Shown here piece after piece: positions 9,354-20,411 of a stretch of 64,000 bases of DNA. Made by a program: the position numbers and the translations under genes. Under the pieces are notes generated by a model. That model had not been told where the DNA came from. It saw nothing but the letters and a program-made list of their open reading frames with translations, and made no database searches. This DNA comes from Chrysophaeum taylorii (Eukaryota; Sar; Pelagophyceae; Pelagomonadales; Pelagomonadaceae): assembly GCA_029834535.1 (NCBI GenBank), contig JAQMWT010000004.1, positions 46,309 through 110,308 of the forward strand. Reading direction: 5' to 3'. Positions within the stretch are counted from its first letter, which is position 1; the number at the start of each line of letters is the position of its first letter.

Positions 9354-11857
9354 CCACGGTCATGGATTCCGTGAAGCACTTCAAAAATGGACACGGCCGA
9401 TCGTCTTCGACACGACCGGGCCGTCGAGATAGCCGGAGCCCCCGACGCCGCGAGAAGAGCCGCAGTCACAGTTCGCGTTCGCGCCGACGGAAGGAAAGCC
9501 GGAGCCCTAGCAGACATTCGCGCCGACGCCGGCGACGAAGATCTCGCGACCGCGATTCGGACGGTGGACGTTACCGAGAAGATTCGGGACATTCGTCTGC
9601 CACGTTCGCATTTACGACCCCGTGCGGTCAACAGTTACCATTCGGAGTGATGATGTACCCGGACACGGACACCCGCTCCGACGACGCAGCCGACGCCCTT
9701 GCCGCGGCCGCATTCGACGATCGTGCTCGTCCGCCGCCGGACGAGCCACCCAACGAAGTGCTGACCGATCGTCGGTCTTTGGCACGGATTTATGAAGAGA
9801 TGTCAAGCGATGAACTCGAAGAGTCGAGCAATGAACTCGACGCTCCACGATACTGGGAAAGCGATTCGGACTCGGAAGACGACGAAGCCGCACCTTGTGA
9901 GCCAGTGTCCTCGATTACGCTACTTGAAAAGTCGTCCAAGGACGACCCACCGTTTGTTTTTGACGAGGAAGCCCTCGACGCTATCGGCCTATATTTGGAT
10001 CCCCCCGAGATGACCTTTGGCGACCGGACTGGCAGTGAGCCAGACATGGATGTCTGCAGCGATAGCACGGATGATCATTCGACAGATGAGACGATGACCA
10101 TTGCGAGCGATGCAGAAGACGACCTTACGATAGATTTGACGTCGGGGACGACGCCATCTTTTCCTGCGGACCCCCCCGAAACGGTTTCGGTTACGACGGA
10201 TCGAGCCACGGACACACCGCCGGAAGAAAAGGATGCGAAATCGCACATTGCGCCGGACGAGAAGCTACGTGCACGGTCCGATGATGAAGGGGACGCTCCT
10301 CCAATCGAGCAATGCCTGGATTTGTCACCGCCCGAAGAAGAGAGCAGTCGCGGCGTTGCCGGAGTCGAGCCGAACCCGACCGAAGAAGATGGATGTAAGA
10401 AGAAGATTAGCAGCGTTCTCGATCGGGACGAAGAGGAGCCGACGTGGAACCTGCAGGATTGGTGGACGAGAACTCGGAACTTCTTGCTGAAGAATCCACC
10501 AGAACGACCGCTCAGCAACGGAATCGAAGCCGCAGCCGACACGGAACCGATCGGCACCGACTGTGACGATCAACAGATTACGAATGAATATACGGATGCA
10601 GTATGGAAAGACGAAATGAACGATTTATGCGAGAGGTCCTTTGCTTCCGAGAACGCCGAAGACCAGGATCCCCTACCAGTATCGATTCCCTCCGAGATTG
10701 CCATGGAGGAAGAGCGGAAGCCACTAGATAAAGAGGCTGCCGCGAGCGTTGCGTCGATGACGCCGACGACAGATGATACGAGAGCTCAAGCCGCGGTGTC
10801 GATGCCCAACCCCGGCGACGAGCGAGTCAAAGCCCGATGTTCTCACACTTCGTTAACGCCGCAAGATGGCAAGACTATCGAAGATGAGTTGGTTACCCTC
10901 AGTTGTTTGGATACGGGTGCTCTTACGTTTATGGCCTGTCACATCTACAGGGATCGTGACGGACCGAGATTCTCGGCGACAATCGGTGTCGATGGAATGG
11001 CAGATGTTTCTTATATTCGCCGCGAAATGGTCAGAAAGTTGGCCAAAGATAAGTTGATTTTCGATGAAGGCGAGCTTCCGATTAAGCCCAAGCTGTGCGG
11101 ATCGGGGTTGAATACGACGACGATCTATCGTTGGATCGCGATCCGGGTTGCCCTCGCCGACGACATCGCTGCCCCCATTGTCGCTATTGTGGCCGACACC
11201 AATTATCTTTTCCTGTTGGGAGGGCGCGATATCCGAGTTTCAGGAGCCGTCGTGGACAACCCCCACGATCGGATCTGTATTTATCGAACCCAAGTCGTCT
11301 ACGGACGCAAGAAGATTAAAGTCAAGGGCGAACGAGTCGATGCACCCATTGTGACCTTTCGATCTGTTTACGATCGAGACCCGATAACCGTGCCGATTTA
11401 CAATCATCAGCACGACGCCTTTCGGCAGAGTCTCGACCTGGTCAAGACTCGAGTTTACGCTCGTCTGAGCACGATTAAAGATCTCCACAGCCCGCCGCCA
11501 GAACGAGCGGTAGCCTTGACGACGCGGGGACATTCTACGACCAAACTCTCCCCAGCTCCGGGAGAAGCCGCGCGGGAAGTAGTTGCTTACGCTGCGCGCA
11601 CGCTTCAAATCGAGCCCGGTCGAACTTGCAATTTACCGGTTATTTTGTCGAAGCCTATGGAAAAAGGACAGGTTTTCGTTGCTACGTTTGCTGAAAACGA
11701 GCAGTTGGGAGTTGTCGAAGGGATGTGTTCTTCTTGCGAAGAGCACGACAGGTCATCTGCTCGCGTGGCTGTGACTTCACGGATGAAGTGCCGACGGTCG
11801 TCACTCAAGGCGAGGTTCTCGCAATTGGCGACATCGTTCGGTACGAAGATGAGTTGA
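9179..11857 (+). CDS. Gypsy-1 Gag C-terminal RS domain, acidic region and aspartic-protease-like domain
   Basis: Open for 892 residues. Residues about 70-130 (nt 9390-9570) form an arginine-serine domain (SRSPRRREKSRSHSSRSRRR) like those of splicing factors. A very acidic, Asp/Glu-rich stretch follows (nt 9750-10300). The protease-like region (nt 10960-11300) has IGVDGMADVSYI where retroviral-type proteases have D(S/T)GA, and LFLLGGRDIRVSGAVVD where they have ILGxDFL. The catalytic Asp position is kept, but the following Thr/Ser and Gly are replaced by Gly and Met in both Gypsy copies. The frame is lost at about 11785, where the sequence shifts into the methyltransferase frame. The upstream Gag zinc-knuckle-like piece (CxxC...H...C) begins in the preceding frame. 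Confidence 0.8.
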   Translation: MAMCKYIENDKKPPSRGRWESRQKKDNQSRDDGSSNATLGSSAAHDVQNSLNDMGAQLTTVMDSVKHFKNGHGRSSSTRPGRRDSRSPRRREKSRSHSSRSRRRKESRSPSRHSRRRRRRRSRDRDSDGGRYREDSGHSSATFAFTTPCGQQLPFGVMMYPDTDTRSDDAADALAAAAFDDRARPPPDEPPNEVLTDRRSLARIYEEMSSDELEESSNELDAPRYWESDSDSEDDEAAPCEPVSSITLLEKSSKDDPPFVFDEEALDAIGLYLDPPEMTFGDRTGSEPDMDVCSDSTDDHSTDETMTIASDAEDDLTIDLTSGTTPSFPADPPETVSVTTDRATDTPPEEKDAKSHIAPDEKLRARSDDEGDAPPIEQCLDLSPPEEESSRGVAGVEPNPTEEDGCKKKISSVLDRDEEEPTWNLQDWWTRTRNFLLKNPPERPLSNGIEAAADTEPIGTDCDDQQITNEYTDAVWKDEMNDLCERSFASENAEDQDPLPVSIPSEIAMEEERKPLDKEAAASVASMTPTTDDTRAQAAVSMPNPGDERVKARCSHTSLTPQDGKTIEDELVTLSCLDTGALTFMACHIYRDRDGPRFSATIGVDGMADVSYIRREMVRKLAKDKLIFDEGELPIKPKLCGSGLNTTTIYRWIAIRVALADDIAAPIVAIVADTNYLFLLGGRDIRVSGAVVDNPHDRICIYRTQVVYGRKKIKVKGERVDAPIVTFRSVYDRDPITVPIYNHQHDAFRQSLDLVKTRVYARLSTIKDLHSPPPERAVALTTRGHSTTKLSPAPGEAAREVVAYAARTLQIEPGRTCNLPVILSKPMEKGQVFVATFAENEQLGVVEGMCSSCEEHDRSSARVAVTSRMKCRRSSLKARFSQLATSFGTKMS

Positions 11858-12792
11858 ACGTTTCTACGATCAACGAGCTTGCGAACGAATGTGAAGAAGG
11901 GTACGACAAGGGGAACCCTTCTTTCGCCGTTTCCGTCGCTAGTCACTTGACGCGCTGCGACGAATCTCCCCCACCGATGTTGCTGATCACGGCGCAGAAG
12001 GACGCTCCAGCCGCTGCTGTGGACGAGTCCTCCCCCAAACGACGAAAGCGAGACGACGATTTTGCTCGACGGTCTGAAGAAGATGAAAAGAAGTGCCGCG
12101 AGATCACCGAAGCGGTGATCCGCCGCCGATACGAAAAGGTTCGATGGCTTCCGACCACTTATCGCAAGGTGGTGACGCTGTTCAGTGGAGCCGGAGGCAG
12201 GACATTAGGTCTCCAACGAGCTAACGAAATGTGTGGGACGTCGTTTCGAGTCGTGCTAGCACTCGATGCGTCGGACACCGCCAACAAGATCCACCGCATG
12301 AATTTTCCGAACATTCCTGTGGTGCAGCAAACGCTTTGTGGTCGCTATGTTACAACCTTGCAGTTGATCGAATCTTATTTACCTCACGCGGAATGGTCGT
12401 CGTCGATGTGTATCGCGTCGCCACCCTGCGTCCACTCCGCTCTGTGCAACTTGACTTCCAGAGATGTTGGGAAGAGAGTCACCGCCACCCACTGGACGAT
12501 GAAATTATGCTAGATGGCAGGTTTCTTCATGTGGTCGATAGAGCAGGAGGTCTCGATTATTTATTATGTTGCGCGTTTACACCCTTACGTGTACGTCGTC
12601 AATTTTTACGACATAGCGCCTCGTTTGATGAGCTGTCGCGTGCGGTTATAGGTTTCCAGCAATCCGCTCCATTTACGAGCAGTTCCCAAGACTCGCAAGA
12701 ATATGCAACAAGAGTTCGCCGCTGCGCTTGGCTACGCAGACGAGCGGCATTTACTTCAGATGAACAATTTAGGATCATCACGAGCCGCGACA
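11785..12792 (+). CDS. C5-cytosine DNA methyltransferase-like domain of Gypsy-1
   Basis: Open from within the frame to 12513, then continuing past a TAG at 12511-12513. Motif I is VTLFSGAGGRTLGL (nt about 12172-12213), the AdoMet-binding FxGxGG loop. Motif II/III is VVLALDASDTANKI...NFPNIPVV (nt 12250-12325). Motif IV is IASPPCVHSALCN, with the catalytic cysteine codon at 12427-12429. Past the stop come HPYVYVVNFYDI, where the ENV motif VI would be, and SCRVRL, like the QxRxR motif VIII (up to about 12645). The stretch ALGYADERHLLQMNNLGSSR (nt about 12720-12780) may hold motifs IX-X. It lies directly after the protease and before the reverse transcriptase. The domain call is firm from motifs I and IV. 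Activity is unlikely in this copy because of the stops and the missing ENV glutamate. Confidence 0.88.
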
Positions 12793-12869
12793 GACGCAGC
12801 TTATGAGTTACGCGTGTCCCGCTTCGCGTAGGACCGCACCGTTCCGATTACAGATCTCTGAATCTGAAA

Positions 12870-13642
12870 ATGACTTCGGAGTTGCTGACGATGCCCCTTG
12901 ATTTTGATTGGGCCGGCTTCTCCAGGACGACGTCGTTGAAGCACTTGGCGTCCGTCGTGCCACCAGACACGATGGCTTTATTGGTACTCGATCTGCACAA
13001 CTCGGCCACCAAGGATTTTCGCCTGGGCGGCGAGGCTTTGCCGTCCGCGTTGAGTCCTGCAGGCCGACCGTTTGATTATTATTTGCAAATCGACGAAACC
13101 ACCCTTCGTCACGTACAAGTTCCGCTGTTAAACACGCGCACACGTGTCGTAAGATGGGTGTCGACTGATGATCTCCAAGATCGCACCAAATGGAAACCTC
13201 CAGAGGTGCCGTTGCTTCCGCCTGCAACAGATGAGCCGGGGACGTCTCATGCTTCTTCTGCTGCCCCCCCCCGGCAACCAGATTTGGACGTTCCGCCAGA
13301 TCCCGAGCGAGATCGGGAACCGATGATTAAGAGCGAGCCGAGTGTTCGTGTCAAGGCGAGAAGATCAACAAAAGCCACCCGGAAGTGAGACTCGAATATG
13401 AGAAAAAGTTCGATGTGCCATGGAAAGATGCGCCGCGCGATACTGATGGTGCACCGCTGCCGCAAACTCCCGAGCATGTCAAAGATAACCCCGTTATGAA
13501 AGTGAAGATTCCTACGAAGGAAGAAGTTGACAAGGTTGTTCGGGAGCTTGGAATTCCTGACAATCGGCACTTAGATGACGAGGCGAAGCTGATGCTCCGT
13601 CACTGTGTGCAATATTCTTGGTTTTTTTCGACCCGATTATGA
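12870..13642 (+). pseudogene. Gypsy-1 linker between methyltransferase and reverse transcriptase
   Basis: Two overlapping frames (12870-13388 and 13385-13642) encode a region well conserved with copy 2 (51200-50325). It has SVVPPDTMALLVLDLHNS, a Pro-rich stretch around 13200-13320 and then TKEEVDKVVRELGIPDNRHLDDEAK. No known catalytic motif was recognised. Conservation between two roughly 80-percent-identical copies indicates it was real protein, perhaps the tail of the methyltransferase module plus the N-terminal extension of the reverse transcriptase. A 1-base shift at about 13375-13385 breaks it. Confidence 0.6.
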
Positions 13643-15100
13643 GACCCGTGGACTCGCCTCCTGTATCTCTACGATTCAAAGACGCGAATCCGCGACCGAT
13701 TAAGATGACGCCCTACCGACCGACGCCTGCGGAGCTCGATTGTCTCCGCAAGCAGATCAGTGAGTGGTGTCGGGTGGTGTTATTCGCCCGGCCAACTCCC
13801 CTTGGGGCTTTCCGGTGCTGATGCTTCCCAAGAAATGAGCTGAGATTGGAACGTCACACGCGCTCCGTGCTGCAGTTGACCTACGTCAGCTCAACGATCA
13901 ACTGGTAAATGACAGTTGGCCGAACATTCGACAAGACGATCCTTCAGCTTTTCTCGCCATGCGACGCTGGCGGACATGCATTGATGCTAGATGGGGATAC
14001 CACAACCTTCGTCTGGATCCGGCAGCGCAAGAGGCTGTCACGATGGTTAGCCCACTTGGCGCTCATAGTTTATTGCTATTACCTCGGGGTGTGAAGACGG
14101 CCGGAGCTCTTTCTGCAAGCAGATGGCGAGCGACCTTTCGAATTGGATGTATCGAGACTTGGTTGCGTTTGTTGACGATATTATGATGGGATCCGACGAT
14201 CTTCATCGACATTTGCAACTTTTGATCGAAGTTATGTATCATTTGGCACAGAGAGGGTACAGCGGTCGAACCGCGAAGTTCCACCTTCTCGAGGATGAGA
14301 TATAATTTATGGGACACATTTCGACCCCAGAAGGCTTGAAGCCGAATCCGAAGACGCTGGAAGCACTGCAGAAGATGCCGATTCCAGGTACTTTGCCGAA
14401 TACTTCTCCGAAGACCCAGATGCGCTCTTTCATCGGCATGAGTAATTACTGCCGGCGATATGTGAAAGGCTACTCGAAGATTGTGGAACCGCTGAGACGA
14501 TTATGTCTCGAAGGCGCAAAGTTCGAGTGGACGCCCGAGTGTCAAAAGGCTTGGGATACGATTATTGAAGCTTTGGTTGATTCCAGAGGAGTCTACCACC
14601 CCGATTATGATCTGCCCTTTCAGATCCGATCCGACGCTTCCAAGGATGGACTTGGAGCATATTTTTCTCTTCCAGATTGTCGAAGTCGAGGACAAGGCAG
14701 GAAGGGTGACTCGAGAAGAACGAGTGATTGAATACTGGAGCCGAGCCGTGCCGAAGGAGATGCGCAATTACGAGCCCCGTCGGCTGGAGCTGCTGGCTGT
14801 TATCCTTTCTCTATAGCACTTTCGAGCCTGTATCGAAGGGCACCGGACTGTTTTGGAGACCGATCACCGAAATTTGACGATTTTACGTAAGGCGACGCAC
14901 TCGTCTGGACAGCTTGCTCGTTGGGCGATGCGCCTCGCCAACTTTGACCCTGAACTTGGTTACAAGTCGGGAAAGTCACCGGGAATGAGTATCCCTGACT
15001 GTCTCTCTCATATAGATCATGTCATCGAGACTGACGAGTTTGGAGAGCCTTTGAACCACGCTTATTTGGCGTTCCAAGAGATTCCCCGACCTATTGATGA
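13618..15100 (+). pseudogene. Gypsy-1 reverse transcriptase and RNase H
   Basis: Broken in several places but clear. PRPIKMTPYRPTPAEL starts the domain (13690). IDARWGYHNLRLDP is the motif-A region (about 13980-14025). AFVDDIMMGS is the catalytic motif C (about 14165-14195), an FVDD variant typical of Ty3/Gypsy. GHISTPEGLKPNPKTLEAL and FIGMSNYCRRYVKGYSKI (14310-14490) are the usual thumb and connection. RNase H has SDASKDGLGAYF (14630) and LETDHRNLTILRK (about 14850-14895). Stops or shifts occur near 13837, 14304, 14665 and 14814. All motifs are in the normal order for Ty3/Gypsy (reverse transcriptase, RNase H, then integrase). Confidence 0.88.
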
Positions 15101-16495
15101 CCAAGGAATTCCTGCCTCCGGCTGTCACTCCATATTGTCGCTTGTCACGACCGAACTGCCGGAAGACGAGGAAGAAGATCCCGGAAAAGATCCGATGAGA
15201 TTGGCAACGTCTCACGCTACGAGACAACGTCGGAAGAACCGCGTGCGCGATGAGCCACAGGTCTTCAAGGACGCAGCCGCCTACAAGGACTATATTGACA
15301 AAACTCCCGATAATATGACGCTCGATGAGATCGCGCGTGAGCAAGAATCTGATGCTACTTGCGAGGATATTCGCTATCGGATGGCTCAAGGTCAGACGTC
15401 GCGACGTTACCGAGCGAACGAACGATATGAAGTTGTAAAGGACATTCGTTACCGCATTTCTGCTGATTTGCACTCGATGATTGTGGCCCCTGCCACATTG
15501 CGCAAGCGCATTATTCGACTCTACCATGACACTCCGGATAACGGTGGTCATATGGGACGTCACAGTACTGTCCAGGCTATCCAATAACGATTTTGGTGGC
15601 CCCACATGTCGAACGAAGTCGGAGTCTTCATTGCTGAATGTTTAGTTTGCCAGAAAGCTCGTACTCCTGAGCCGAAACGAGCTGGACTCTTGAACCAGCC
15701 TGTCTACGATGGTGATGGCGCTGTTCTATGCATGGGTTTATTTGGACCCTTGCCCAGCGCTGGTCCCGAGACGTATCTTCTAGTGCTTTTCGATCCGTTC
15801 TCGCACTTCTTGATTTTGGATGTTTTGAACGATAGGACGGCTGAATCCGTTCTGGCGTCTTTTGTCATTAACATCCTCCTCAAGGGCCACTTGCCCCAGA
15901 TGATTCGCACCGACAACGGTTAAGAGTTCGTGAACAAGTTGATGCGCGAGTTTTGCCATCTCTTCGACATGCGATACCAAACTACGATCCCCTATCATGC
16001 CCAGTCGAACCCGGCTGAGCGTGTGAACCGATTTATCAAGGCCTTCCTCCGTGCCTGCCTTCAGGGTCGGAACATCGCGGATAGGCCCGACTTTGCCCAT
16101 TATATTGCGTTTTGCTACAACCGCAAGTTATTCCAGGCACGCAGATTTCTCCCTTTATGCTACGCCTGAACCGTCAGTCTATGTTGCCGACCGATTATAC
16201 ACTTATGGATTTCGATACCAGATGTTGCTAAAGACTCGCTCTGATGCAGTCGCTGAAACTCGTGAACGATTGAAGTATTATACGAATATCGTCCACGAAG
16301 CTCGTGATAAAGCTTTGAAGAAACAACGATTGGCTTACAACGCCGATCATGTCGATGTCGAATACCAGGAAGGATCGCATGTTTCGCTCTACATTCCTTT
16401 CCTTCAGAACAAGCTTCGACCGGAATGGCGAGGACCGTTTATTATCAAGGAACGCCTTTCCCCGGTCACCTATAGGATTGAGTCTCTCGACTCTC
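15100..16495 (+). pseudogene. Gypsy-1 integrase, 3'-truncated
   Basis: The zinc-binding N-terminus is seen as LYHDTPDNGGHMGRHSTVQ (15520-15580) followed by CLVCQKAR (15640-15660). In the core, MGLFGPLPSAG (15730-15765) has Gly where copy 2 has the catalytic Asp (MDLFGPLPSAG). RTDNG (15907-15921) carries the second Asp and NPAERVNRFIKAFL (16008-16050) the Glu. A C-terminal segment VSLYIPFLQNKLRPEWRGPF (16381-16440) resembles the Gypsy integrase tail. Stops lie at 15585 and 15922, and there is a shift near 16140. The sequence ends abruptly at about 16495, where the next bases read as the antisense of copy 2. Confidence 0.85.
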
Positions 16496-16496
16496 C

Positions 16497-18150
16497 GCCC
16501 GCAGGATTAGCCCGAGCATGATGGGGAATCGTGGTACTATACCGAACATTGAAGAGATGACAAAACTCTTCCATCAATTTGTTGACGAACTCTTCTCCAT
16601 TGTCAGTACGACAAGAAATAAGAAAATGGATCAAAAAAGATGATCAGGTACGTCTCGGGACCGGCACTAGGCAAGGGTCCGAACAAATCCATACACAGGA
16701 CGGAGCAATCACCATCATACACAGGTTGCTGAAGAAGACCTGCTCTCTTTGGTTCAGGCGTGCGAGCTTTCTTGCACACTATGCAACCAGCAATATAAGC
16801 ACCCACCTCATTAGACATGTGGGACCACCAAGAACGTTCAAGTATCGACTGCACCGTACTTTGACGACCCATGTGACCACCACTGAGAGGTGTGTCATGG
16901 TACAATCGGACGATGCGCGTCCGTGAAGTTCGGGGTGCGACTATCATCGGGTGCAAGTCAGGTGCGGCACGATAGAGGACTCCTTTCACCACTCGATAGC
17001 GACAATTGGTTCCGTACCGACGAAGAGAATGGCCTTGAGCCATGCGATAACGAATCTCCTCGCAAGGTAGCATCAGTGATCTGCTCTTTGGCTATCTCTT
17101 CCAAAGTCAAATTATCCGGAATCTTGTCGATGTACGCTTGGTAATCATCGGCATCACATAAAATACTAGGTTGGGTCTGCAGACGTTGCTTCTGACGTTG
17201 TCTCGTAGCGTGAGACGTGACCAATTGCATCGGATCGTCGCGACCATCTTCTTCTTCCTCCACAGGCAGCTCAGTCGTAACAAACGAAAGAATGACATGG
17301 CACCCAGGTAAAGGTACTCCTTCATCATCGACAGGGCGAGGAAGTTCTTGGCACACTAGGCACGCACACTACGTACGCGTGGTTCAAGGGTTCACCAAAC
17401 TCATCCGTCTCGATGACATGATCGATAGGATTGCGAGAGAGAGAGTCAGGGATACTCATTCCCGGCGACTTTCCTAGTCTGCAACCCAATTCAGGATCGA
17501 AATTGGCGAACCGCATCGTCCATCGAGCCAATTGCCCAGACGAGTGCTTCGCCTTTCGTAAAAACGTCAAATTGCGATGATCCGTCTCAAGGATCGTCTT
17601 GTGACCTTCGATATGAGAGCGAAAATGCACAAGAGAAAGAATAACTGCCAGTAGCTCTAGCCGGCGGGGCTCATAGTTCCGCATCTCTTTCGGCTCGGCT
17701 CCAGTACTCAATCACTCGTTCCTGTCGTGTCACCTTGCCGGTTTCGTCCTTGACTTCCACGAGCCGAAAAAAATACGCGCCCAGACCATCCTTGGAAGCA
17801 TCCGAGCGGATCTGAAAAGGAATATCGTAGTCAGGATGATAAACTCCGCGAGAGTCCACCAAAGCTTCGATGATCGTGTCCCATGCCTTTTGGCACTCAG
17901 GCGCCCACTCAAACTTAACGCCTTCAAGACACAATCGCCTAAGCGGCTCCACTTCGAATAATTCTTCACATATCGGCGGCAATAGTCGCTCATGCCAATG
18001 AAAGATAGAATCGGGGTCTTCTGGGACGTGTCAGGCAACGTACCGGGAATCGGCATTTGCTGCAGCGCTTCTGGAGTCTTGGGATTCGGCTTCAAGCCGC
18101 CCGGAGTCGAAATATGTCCCAAAAACTCGATTTCATCCTCGAGGAGGTGG
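16497..18150 (-). pseudogene. Gypsy-2 3' part: end of reverse transcriptase, RNase H and integrase core
   Basis: Read on the minus strand: GHISTPGGLKPNPKTPEAL (18122), the RNase H block with SDASKDGLGAYFF (about 17815) and LETDHRNLTFLRK (about 17570), then the integrase zinc finger (YHDTPLSGGHMGRQ, about 16880-16910). CMDLFGPLPSAG follows with the catalytic Asp intact (about 16660-16700), then RTDNGEEF and finally FNVRYSTTIPHHARANPAG (16555-16500). The alignment with Gypsy-1 ends at about 16497. The left edge at 18150 is the target-site copy GGTGG of the Copia-1 insertion. Frameshifts near 17325 and 17680 break the frame. Confidence 0.85.
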
Positions 18151-18464
18151 TGCAGAGTATTCCGCTAGGCAGTGGTTAGATCACTGAGAGACCATCCCGT
18201 CTCACCGCGTGAGTCTGGCAAAGGTAGGTTTCAGGGAACCCAGGCAGTGGTCCCCATAGCCTCGGCACACGACAGACGACACACAGCAACACTTCAGCGT
18301 AACATGTAATTGCTACGTACCTGCGGGACGCGCTAGACCATGATGATGAGCGCGAGCACAGATCAGAGGACTATTTGACTGTGTAGAAAGGAAGGAAAAG
18401 GGCAAGGAAGAGGTCGCGTTCTCGACGGACGGAACAAGGGTAGGAGTTAGCAGATTTCTCTGCG
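18151..18464 (-). repeat. 3' LTR of Copia-1
   Basis: 314 bp, matching 40215-40528 at more than 90 percent by eye; starts TGCAGAGTATTCCGC and ends TTTCTCTGC. Differences from the 5' LTR include several transitions and a changed last base, indicating an old insertion. The adjacent polypurine tract (minus strand GAGGGGGCG) is at 18465-18473. Confidence 0.85.
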
Positions 18465-18804
18465 CCCCCTCGAGATGTCTCGTGGTTGAGGAACATGACA
18501 TATATTGAGAAATGTGATGGAGGGCGAGATCAGGATAAACAAGAAGTGCACTTCAGAGGTCACATAAAGTGGCACAACAGGTTCATCAGCAGACAGATGT
18601 TAGGGCTTGGACTTGGTGATAACACTCTGAATGCTTTTGGCAAGGGAAACTTTGAAGGAGGGAAGTGAACGTGATGAGGCAGATGTCAATGATAACGGTG
18701 AGGAGATTGCTTGGTCCTCTTGGACTTCACATATAGCGGAAACGTCATCATCTTCAGGTTCAGAAGGATGATTGATGCTCCTTGCAGAGCAAGGTTGAGG
18801 TATG
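18465..18804. other. Copia-1 3' non-coding region
   Basis: Between the 3' LTR and the SINE-like insertion. Short frames only; no recognisable protein. It holds the polypurine tract at its left edge and one copy of the SINE target duplication (GTTGAGGTATG) at its right edge. Confidence 0.6.
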
Positions 18805-19196
18805 CCTGCGATCGCTAACCGTTGGTTGCGATGGAGGACGGCGCCTAACACGCTTGCTCCCTGCGACGGCCCCGGCCGTCCCGGAGTGAGACGGTGCCTG
18901 CTCGCCTCCCGGGCTGGCCGGTTAGCACCCGGAAAGTCCGCGCTGGGACGGGGTTCGCTCGGTTGGACAGAACGCGACGGACAGGTCGATTGTTCGCGGA
19001 CCAACACGTCCGCGACCTGCGACGCTTTTGCACGACCTCGCACAATACCGCGCGCGGTGGCGGTCCACCATCAACCAACTCCGCCCTCGTCCCTCTGCCC
19101 CAACTGCGCGAATTTTCTCTGTGATTCCGCACCGGCTCCTGCCGGTCCGGCCTGGCTCCCATGCTCGGGAGAGGTCTGAAGCTAGTTAGTTAGTTA
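18805..19196 (+). mobile_element. SINE-like retroposon, divergent subfamily
   Basis: About 390 bp between perfect 11-bp target duplications GTTGAGGTATG (18794-18804 and 19197-19207), ending in (TTAG)n. It shares the head (GGTTGCGATGGAGGACGG) and the last 50 bp (GTCCGGCCTGGCTCCCATGC, then GGGAGAGGTCTGAAG) with the other copies, but its middle (about 18950-19120) is unrelated to theirs. Frames across it exist only because it is GC-rich. Confidence 0.8.
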
Positions 19197-20411
19197 GTTG
19201 AGGTATGATCCTGTGGGTAAGAGCAAGCAAGTGATGCAAGATTTGAGGGATAAGGCTGCTCGATTGCAGTTCATCGAGGTTATTCTCGAGGAACTGTGGG
19301 ATGGTGAAAGGATCTTGAAGGGACTCAGTTTGTTGTGAGGCAGGATGATGAGTCGTGCGGATTAACTCGTTTCGGAGTTGAAGGAGAGTATCATCAGGCA
19401 TGCCAAACACTAAGTCGTGTTGGTCATTCAGTGCGAGAGTGAGTCCATTGAGTAACTCACACACCGTGAATAGGGCTACCAGCAGAATATTGGTATTGGT
19501 AGTCTGGGAATAGCCGATTTTCCATGTCACGGAGGTTTGTGACAGCAGTGGTCAAATCAGACCGTAAAAAAAAAGAAGAAAAAAGCAGCATTTTCGGTAG
19601 TTAAGGAGTGGAGGCGCTGGTCCATTTGCCCATATGAAGTTTGGAGAGTTATAGCCTGTTGGGTAAGTTGAGTCACCTGAGAGGATAATGCCGCAAGATC
19701 TGGAAAGGTGGCAGTAATAGGTTGTGTTGGTGCCGGGGCAGTAGGTGCCACTGGCGGGTAGTTTAATGACTCTTCGGTCGCAGCGGTAAGTTCGTTATAG
19801 AGATCAGGGTAACGTGATGATAAGAGCTTAGCAAAATCTTTGCGATCGGTGTCGCAAAAGGCAGTTGGTGACGATACTTCGTCAAAGATAGATGGTGGTC
19901 GTTCATCATCCGCTAGTGTGCTGTACTCAGTAATGTGATGTACGAGAGAACGGCAGGGAGCGTGAACCAAAGGCTGATAAGCGCTTGCCTTAATAATCGA
20001 CTGTCTCTTTGCATGTGTGCGAACAATTGTCACAAAAAGCGACAAGTGTTCAAGATGAAGCCGACAAATATACTTGAGGTTGAAGGGGTAGGCCACCGCA
20101 TTTGGTTATTCTGTTGAGTGACATTGAACACCACAGCATCGGCAAATGTTTCTAGGGAGCTGGAGCCAGGCCGGATTGCAGCAGCAGAGGATGAAAGCAG
20201 ACGGGTAATGTCGTCGCGATTCGGTTTCCTGCGGTTCGGAGGAGTGTTGGTAGACAATTCAGCGGGCGTAAGTGTGCGAGGTAGTTCGCGACGGACGGGC
20301 GTGACTCCACGTGGTGGCTGCTGCGCCAGTGATGCATTGGCGACGCACACAAACAAAAGTAGTGGCAAAAGATGAGGGCTAGTTTAATGACATTGCGGTC
20401 AGGGCTAGAGA
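19197..20411 (-). pseudogene. Copia-1 extra coding region downstream of RNase H
   Basis: Minus-strand frames 20368-20030, 20096-19557 and 19530-19186 cover a region that normally does not exist in Copia elements, which end soon after RNase H. One frame reads SSPTAFCDTDRKDFAKLLSS, then ATEESLNYPPVAPTAPAP, then a heptad-like stretch around 19570-19680. It is entered through a TAMSLN(stop)P site at about 20384 and contains another SLNY at about 19765. It may be a Gag-like protein left by an older element or a genuine third product. No family was recognised and the frames are broken. Confidence 0.45.

Larger units (their letters stand above)
8318..16495 (+). mobile_element. Ty3/Gypsy retrotransposon copy 1, with DNA methyltransferase-like domain
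   Basis: Domain order is Gag, zinc-knuckle-like, RS-rich, acidic, protease-like, C5-DNMT-like, reverse transcriptase, RNase H, integrase. The 5' end (ATCTGCCGATTAGTAGTAAGGATG) matches the 5' end of copy 2 at about 56240-56260. About 0.8 kb encoding the N-terminal coiled coil of copy 2 is missing after 8341. The 3' end is lost: the sequence stops in the integrase C-terminal region and abuts copy 2 in opposite orientation near 16497. No LTR was recognised at either end. Many frameshifts and stops make it non-autonomous. It is roughly 80 percent identical by eye to copy 2. Confidence 0.85.

Noticed and set aside
10905-10935. LDTGALTFM in Gypsy-1 as the protease active site
   Set aside because: Copy 2 has LDPGTLTF there, and the downstream VDGMAD has the right distance to the LFLLGxRDI block and is conserved in both copies.
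16549-16573. Small hairpin GAAGAG...CTCTTC near the centre of the inverted repeat, as a fold-back initiation point
   Set aside because: Translation shows it is ordinary Gypsy integrase coding sequence (EEFCHLFN) also present at 15945-15970; the real junction is about 50 bp to the left.
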